Positions 60,004 to 64,000 of a stretch of 64,000 nucleotides of DNA are shown piece by piece. The notes under the pieces are model-generated. The model had not been told where the DNA came from. It saw only the letters and a list, made by a program, of their open reading frames with translations, and searched no databases. Where the stretch lies: the NCBI GenBank assembly GCA_947489525.1, contig CANLDW010000002.1, forward strand, positions 589,223 to 653,222, given 5' to 3'. Position 1 is the first letter of the stretch, and the number at the start of each line of letters is the position of its first letter. Source of the stretch: an uncultured Psychrobacter sp. GTDB lineage: Bacteria; Pseudomonadota; Gammaproteobacteria; Pseudomonadales; Moraxellaceae. The position numbers and the translations under genes are program-made.

Positions 60004-60981
60004 ATGCGTAGTGTAAGTTATCAAAAATTTGGCAAACCAACCGAAGTTCTCAGTCTAACTGACAATCCTATCCCAGAACCAAAGGCCAACGAGGTGCGCG
60101 TCAAGACGGTGCTCGCTTCCATCCATAATCACGATCTACTGACCATTCGTGGTCAATATGGCTTTAAACCTACCCTGCCAGCGATCGCCGGCTCTGAGGC
60201 GGTCGGCGTCATTGATGCGGTAGGCAGTGAGGTTAACGATTTAAAAGTCGGTCAACGCGTCGCCGCCGCCAGCGTCCAAGCCACTTGGGCACAGTATTTT
60301 GTGGCATCAAAAGATATGGTATTTGCTGTACCGGACAGCTTGAACGATGAGATGGCGGCGCAGCTCATTGCTATGCCGCTAAGCGCACTGATGATGATTG
60401 AGTTTTTAGAATTGCAACCGGGTCAATGGGTTATCCATAACGCCGCAAATGGCGCGGTCGGTAAGTCGCTGGCCATGCTGGCAGCCGCGCGCGGTATTAA
60501 AACCATTAACGTCGTCCGTAGTCCGGACGCTCTAAAAGAGCTAGAGGATTTAGGCATCAAAAACAATGTCAGTACTGCCGATGAGGACTGGAAAGAGCAC
60601 GTTCGTCACATCGTTGGTGATGAACAGATTAGTGCCGCCGTGGATTCAGTTGGCGGTGAAAACAGTGGCGAGCTGTTATCCTTATTAGGTCACTACGGTA
60701 CCTTGGCCTCATTTGGTTTGATGTCGGGTAAACCTATGATGATCAACCCCACCGATATGATTTTCAAACAAGCGCTTATGAAAGGCTTTTGGGGTAGCAA
60801 AATTAGTCAAGAGATGAGTGTGGAGAATAAACAGCGTCTGATTAATGAGCTGATTGATAGAGCCGTTGATGGTCAGTTAAAACTGCCGGTCGAAGCTATC
60901 TTTGATCTAGCTGATATTACTCAAGCGGTCGATGGTAAGCTGCAAGCGGGTAAGAATGGCAAGGTATTATTAAAGCCTTAG
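60004..60981 (+). CDS. MDR superfamily reductase, trans-2-enoyl reductase-like (copy 1)
   Basis: 325-residue zinc-independent reductase: GKPTEVLSLTDNPIPEPKANEVRVKTVLASIHNHDLLTIRGQYGFKPTLPAIAGSEAVGVIDAVGSEV and the coenzyme motif HNAANGAVGKSLAMLAAARG. NAANxAVG is the pattern of mitochondrial/bacterial MECR enoyl reductases; here the physiological substrate is unknown. It is clearly paralogous to 61827-62807, with long stretches in common (IHNHDL, GTWAQYF-like, EMAAQLIAMP, NAANGAVG). AAAGGAG ribosome binding site. Confidence 0.85.
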   Translation: MRSVSYQKFGKPTEVLSLTDNPIPEPKANEVRVKTVLASIHNHDLLTIRGQYGFKPTLPAIAGSEAVGVIDAVGSEVNDLKVGQRVAAASVQATWAQYFVASKDMVFAVPDSLNDEMAAQLIAMPLSALMMIEFLELQPGQWVIHNAANGAVGKSLAMLAAARGIKTINVVRSPDALKELEDLGIKNNVSTADEDWKEHVRHIVGDEQISAAVDSVGGENSGELLSLLGHYGTLASFGLMSGKPMMINPTDMIFKQALMKGFWGSKISQEMSVENKQRLINELIDRAVDGQLKLPVEAIFDLADITQAVDGKLQAGKNGKVLLKP

Positions 60982-61021
60982 TTTACGGTTATTATTCTAT
61001 TATCAATATAGGTGATTTATT

Positions 61022-61552
61022 ATGGCTAAAAACGCCCTTCAAGCACAGCTGCTAAAAGCTGGACTGGTTGATGACAAAAAAGCTAAAAAGATAAACAAGC
61101 AAGTAAAGCATGCTAAGCGTACGGGTAATGAAGATACCGACGCCAAAAAGGCGCTAGCGGCCGCCCAAGCAGAAAAGTTTGCTAAGGATCAACAGCTTAA
61201 CCAAGAAAAACAGCAACGCTTGGAAGAAAAAACGCTAAACGCCAATATCGTACAAATGATTAAGCAGCATCAAATCAGCGATACGGCAGGCGAGATTACC
61301 TATCAGTTCGTCGATGATGCCAAGATCAAAAAAATCTACATCACCCAAAAGCTCTACGATCAAATCGTCGCCGGTCACGTGGTCATCGCGCGCCTAGAGG
61401 ACACCTATGCCCTACTGCCGCGTCCGCTAGCGGACCGTATTAATGAAAAGCAAGAAGGCTTTATTGTTGAATCAAACGACAAATCAGAGGACGAGCTTGC
61501 CGAAGATGATCCCTACGCCGCTTATGTGATCCCTGATGATCTAATGTGGTAG
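61022..61552 (+). CDS. DUF2058 (YaiL-type) protein
   Basis: 176-residue, strongly charged and Lys/Gln/Glu-rich protein. The N-terminal half is predicted helical (MAKNALQAQLLKAGLVDDKKAKKINKQVKHAKR, EQEK-rich coil), and the C-terminal half contains the family motif ITYQFVDDAKIKKIYITQKLYDQIVAGHVVIARLEDTYALLPRPLADRI. E. coli YaiL is of this family; function is not established beyond a nucleolus-like helical fold description. It sits between the two enoyl-reductase paralogues, splitting the cluster. A strong terminator follows. Confidence 0.87.
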   Translation: MAKNALQAQLLKAGLVDDKKAKKINKQVKHAKRTGNEDTDAKKALAAAQAEKFAKDQQLNQEKQQRLEEKTLNANIVQMIKQHQISDTAGEITYQFVDDAKIKKIYITQKLYDQIVAGHVVIARLEDTYALLPRPLADRINEKQEGFIVESNDKSEDELAEDDPYAAYVIPDDLMW

Positions 61553-61580
61553 CTGTAAGGTTTTAATAGTGATACCTGAT

Positions 61581-61615
61581 AACCTTGTGCTTACTCTTAG
61601 GCACAAGGTTTTTTT
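61581..61615 (+). terminator. Intrinsic terminator after DUF2058 gene
   Basis: AACCTTGTGC-(TTACTCTTAG)-GCACAAGGTT and a T run; 10-bp perfect stem. Confidence 0.92.
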
Positions 61616-61698
61616 CGTGCTACTTATCGCGTCCTTTGTATACAAGCCGTTAGGTTCTATGCCATTTATCTTACAATTATCGAGCAAGCATAACGTTA

Positions 61699-61714
61699 GG
61701 TAACTAAAGTCAGC
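61699..61714. promoter_or_regulatory. Putative operator upstream of reductase copy 2
   Basis: GGTAACTAAAGTCAGC, sharing the first 12 bases with the palindrome at 58868-58883, and followed by CAAGG-TGG-CCTTG (61725-61737) and TTGTTAAGG. The shared layout suggests the same regulator controls both reductases. Confidence 0.5.
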
Positions 61715-61826
61715 TTGAGGGCGTCAAGGTGGCCTTGTTAAGGTTAAAGACTAGATATTTAAAGCGTTTAAAGTATGGGTACGAATACAACGACTTCAAA
61801 TTCAAAAATATAAAAAAGGAAATGTT

Positions 61827-62807
61827 ATGCGTAGCGCAACTTATAATAAATTTGGCAAACCCTCAGACGTCCTAAATATTACGGATACCCCGACTCCAGA
61901 ACCTAAGGATAATGAAGTTCGGATCAAAACCATCTTATCCTCTATCCACAATCACGATCTGGTGACTATCAAAGGCGAATACGGTAATAAGCCTGACTTA
62001 CCTGCTACTGGCGGCTCTGAGGCCGTAGGTACAATCGACGCTCTAGGTAGTGAGGTTAAAGGCTTTGAAAAAGGTCAACGCGTCGTGGTTTCAGGCGTAC
62101 AAGGTACGTGGGCCCAGTATTTTATTGCGCCTGCTGATAGCGTTATCCCGATCCCAGACGCTATCGATGATGAAATGGCAGCGCAACTGATTGCTATGCC
62201 AATGAGTGCTTTATTGCTGATTGAGTTTTTAAACATCCAGCCGGGTCAATGGATTATCCAAAATGCTGCCAACGGCGCGGTCGGTGAATCAATGGCAATG
62301 CTTGCCCCTACTCGTAAAATTAACACCATTAATCTAGTACGCAGTAAGGAGTCCGAGCAAGAGCTGATCGATCTAGGGATTACTGAAAACAATGTGATTA
62401 CTGATAATGATAACTGGAAAGAGCAAGTTAAAAAGCTCGTTGGTGACAGCAAGATCAGCGGCGCGGTCGATGCCGTCGGTGGTCAAGCAGGTGGCGATCT
62501 GGTATCGCTGCTGGGCAAACATGGTGCCATGGCTGCACTCGGCAGTATGTCTGGCAAGCCGCTTACCCTGAACCCTAGCGATCTGATCTTTAATTTGGCT
62601 AAGGTAAAAGGCTTTTGGGCAAGCGATCTCATGCAAAATATCAGTAAAGATGATATGCAGCGCTTGACCCGCGAGCTGATTGAAAATGCGGCTAATGGTA
62701 CATTTAAACTCCCAACTGGTGGTATTTACAACTTAGACAATATTCAAAAAGCAGTCTCTGATGACGTGCAATCTGATAAGAAAGGGAAGGTGTTGATTAA
62801 ACCTTAA
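61827..62807 (+). CDS. MDR superfamily reductase, trans-2-enoyl reductase-like (copy 2)
   Basis: 326-residue paralogue of 60004-60981, with the same N-terminus MRSATYNKFGKPSDVLNITDTPTPEPK and nucleotide-binding QNAANGAVGESMAMLAPTRK. More than half of the positions appear identical by eye in the N-terminal halves. Note the loss of the first Ala/Gly-rich helix residues (APTRKIN against AAARGIK). No zinc-binding cysteines. It lies downstream of its own putative operator and a new promoter region, so it is probably independently transcribed. Substrate unknown. Confidence 0.85.
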   Translation: MRSATYNKFGKPSDVLNITDTPTPEPKDNEVRIKTILSSIHNHDLVTIKGEYGNKPDLPATGGSEAVGTIDALGSEVKGFEKGQRVVVSGVQGTWAQYFIAPADSVIPIPDAIDDEMAAQLIAMPMSALLLIEFLNIQPGQWIIQNAANGAVGESMAMLAPTRKINTINLVRSKESEQELIDLGITENNVITDNDNWKEQVKKLVGDSKISGAVDAVGGQAGGDLVSLLGKHGAMAALGSMSGKPLTLNPSDLIFNLAKVKGFWASDLMQNISKDDMQRLTRELIENAANGTFKLPTGGIYNLDNIQKAVSDDVQSDKKGKVLIKP

Positions 62808-62865
62808 TACGATCGCTTAAGAAGAGTTGCATAAAAAATAAATATAATTGAAAGGGAATAATATA

Positions 62866-63870
62866 ATGGCTAATGATAAAACCTTTAAAGCGCTAGTCGT
62901 TGAACAGACGAGCGACGGCGAGTTTAAAAAAAGCATTCAGGAGCGTCGTGACAGCGATTTACCTGATAATGACTTATTGATCGAGGTGCATTACTCATCA
63001 CTAAACTACAAAGACGCGATGTCAGCCTCGGGCAATAAGATGATTACCAAAAACTTCCCGCACACCCCCGGTATCGATGCCGCTGGCGTGGTGGTGAGCG
63101 ACAAGTCTGGCACTTTTAAAGAAGGCCAAGAAGTCGTGGTCTTTGGCTATGACTTGGGTATGGACACTGACGGCGGTCTGGGTCAAATGATCTCTATCCC
63201 TGCCGATTGGGCGGTCGCTCGTCCAGAGGCTTTGAGCCTAAAAGAAGCGATGATCTACGGTACAGGCGGTCTCACCGCAGCGTTAAGCGTACAAAAACTA
63301 CAAAAAATGGGCGCAAAACCTGAAAATGATCCGGTAGCCGTAACTGGTGCATCGGGCGGCGTTGGTAGTATGAGTATCGCCATTTTAAATCATTTAGGCT
63401 TTGAGGTTATCGCCTTTTCAAGCAAAAGCGAGCAAGCCGATCATCTAAAAGAATTGGGCGCAAAAGAAGTACGCAATCCTGATACTATCAATGAAGTCGG
63501 TGATAGACCCGTCGGTCGTCCACAATGGGCACACGCTATTGATACGCTAGGTGGTGATTTCTTGGCGAACCTCATTAAGCAAACTAAGCCGGGCGGCGCG
63601 GTAACCAACTGTGGTCTGGCAGCATCGACTGAGTTTTCGATGACGGTATTGCCTTTTATTACTCGCGCGGTATCGCTACTCGGTATCGATTCGGTGTATA
63701 TTCCACTCGAAGATAAAAAGGAGATTTGGGAGCGCGTCTCAACTGATATGAAACTGCCTAATCTTGAGCAGTATTGTGAAGAGATTACCCTTGAGCAAAC
63801 GCCTGAGTACTTAGATCGATTCTTAAACAATAAGACCACAGGGCGTTATGTGGTGAATGTAAAGGGTTAG
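62866..63870 (+). CDS. YhdH/AcuI-type acrylyl-CoA reductase family protein
   Basis: 334-residue medium-chain reductase of the YhdH/YhfP group; AcuI reduces acryloyl-CoA to propionyl-CoA. Marks: FKALVVEQTSDGEFKKSIQERRDSDLPDNDLLIEVHYSSLNYKDAMSASGN, NFPHTPGIDAAGVV, the coenzyme motif VTGASGGVGSMSIAILNHLG and the C-terminal GIDSVYIPLEDKKEIWERV. The frame opens six codons earlier (62848), but the ATG at 62866 has AAAGGGA upstream. It closes the reductase cluster 59 bp after copy 2. In E. coli, YhdH is a homologue of unknown native role; exact substrate here not known. Confidence 0.88.
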   Translation: MANDKTFKALVVEQTSDGEFKKSIQERRDSDLPDNDLLIEVHYSSLNYKDAMSASGNKMITKNFPHTPGIDAAGVVVSDKSGTFKEGQEVVVFGYDLGMDTDGGLGQMISIPADWAVARPEALSLKEAMIYGTGGLTAALSVQKLQKMGAKPENDPVAVTGASGGVGSMSIAILNHLGFEVIAFSSKSEQADHLKELGAKEVRNPDTINEVGDRPVGRPQWAHAIDTLGGDFLANLIKQTKPGGAVTNCGLAASTEFSMTVLPFITRAVSLLGIDSVYIPLEDKKEIWERVSTDMKLPNLEQYCEEITLEQTPEYLDRFLNNKTTGRYVVNVKG

Positions 63871-63961
63871 GGTTTTGATTTAAGAGTTGATTTTATAATG
63901 GCAGTGCTCTTTTGGGGTGCTGCGGTAACCCTCCCAAACCTAAGACACTTATAAAATAGAA

Positions 63962-64000
63962 TTAAGCTGCCTGATTTAGTTTTTGTATTGGCGTAAAGCC
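63962..64000 (-). CDS. Partial C-terminus of a possible transposase/integrase-like protein (cut by window end)
   Basis: Reading the minus strand from the window edge gives a 12-residue tail, GFTPIQKLNQAA, then TAA. The pattern G-x-TPxxxL is common at the ends of integrase-core (IS3/IS481-like) transposases. The evidence is only twelve codons, so this is tentative; only sequence beyond 64000 can decide. Confidence 0.3.
   Translation of the reverse strand, partial: GFTPIQKLNQAA

Overview
This 64-kb window is a chromosomal segment of a gammaproteobacterium. The likeliest source is the Moraxellaceae, probably Psychrobacter. I infer this from protein families, gene order (pilB-pilC-pilD-coaE; lptF-lptG near pepA-holC; yqgE-ruvX; dnaJ-dapB), moderate GC and Moraxella/Psychrobacter-like sequences. 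No database search was possible. Most of the window is housekeeping genome in short operons; there are no rRNA, tRNA or CRISPR features.

Layout. 0-1.4 kb: secG and tpiA. 1.9-6.9 kb: type IV pilus/competence operon pilB-pilC-pilD with coaE. 6.9-17.3 kb: rlmB, ppnP, recN, yqgE-ruvX, a tusA-type gene, a HemK-like methyltransferase, xerD and small membrane proteins including an MgtC/SapB protein. 17.4-25.3 kb: an RsmC-like methyltransferase, lptG-lptF (LPS export), an isochorismatase-family hydrolase, pepA-holC and sstT. 25.4-37.9 kb: cbpM-cbpA chaperones, tandem Bor-type lipoproteins, a small RlpA-like protein, an ABC-F ATPase, erpA, a roadblock protein, gshA, dsbB, an NlpE-like lipoprotein, mpl and a YeaQ-type protein. 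38.2-50.9 kb: def, a type III PLP decarboxylase, a secretin-domain protein, an AAA ATPase-PIN gene pair, dapB-dnaJ, a DsbC-like protein, an rsuA-family synthase, a YigZ protein, a YheT hydrolase and a thioesterase. 51.2-54.7 kb: accessory patch with DsrE, a BrnT/BrnA-type toxin-antitoxin and a DUF262/DUF1524 (GmrSD-like) protein. 54.9-64 kb: lipoprotein hydrolase, amino-acid racemase, beta-helix lipoprotein and four medium-chain reductases, two of them close paralogues.

The most interesting signals are not ordinary genes. (1) A family of about 155-nt interspersed elements occurs three times (16.57, 50.89 and 54.77 kb). The ends and a central GAGrYAACAGGAAy motif are conserved, while the internal stem arms change sequence but stay complementary, the signature of a conserved structured RNA or DNA hairpin. 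Two copies in opposite orientation bracket the toxin-antitoxin/restriction patch. (2) Four parS-like palindromes between 28.9 and 48.6 kb, two with the exact 14-bp core GTTTCACGTGAAAC, suggest a centromere zone near oriC. (3) A translationally coupled AAA ATPase-PIN pair lies downstream of dapB and looks like an uncharacterised two-gene defence or toxin module. (4) A tandem cluster of medium-chain reductases has shared palindromic putative operators. Several REP-like hairpins, short tandem repeats and strong intrinsic terminators are also listed.
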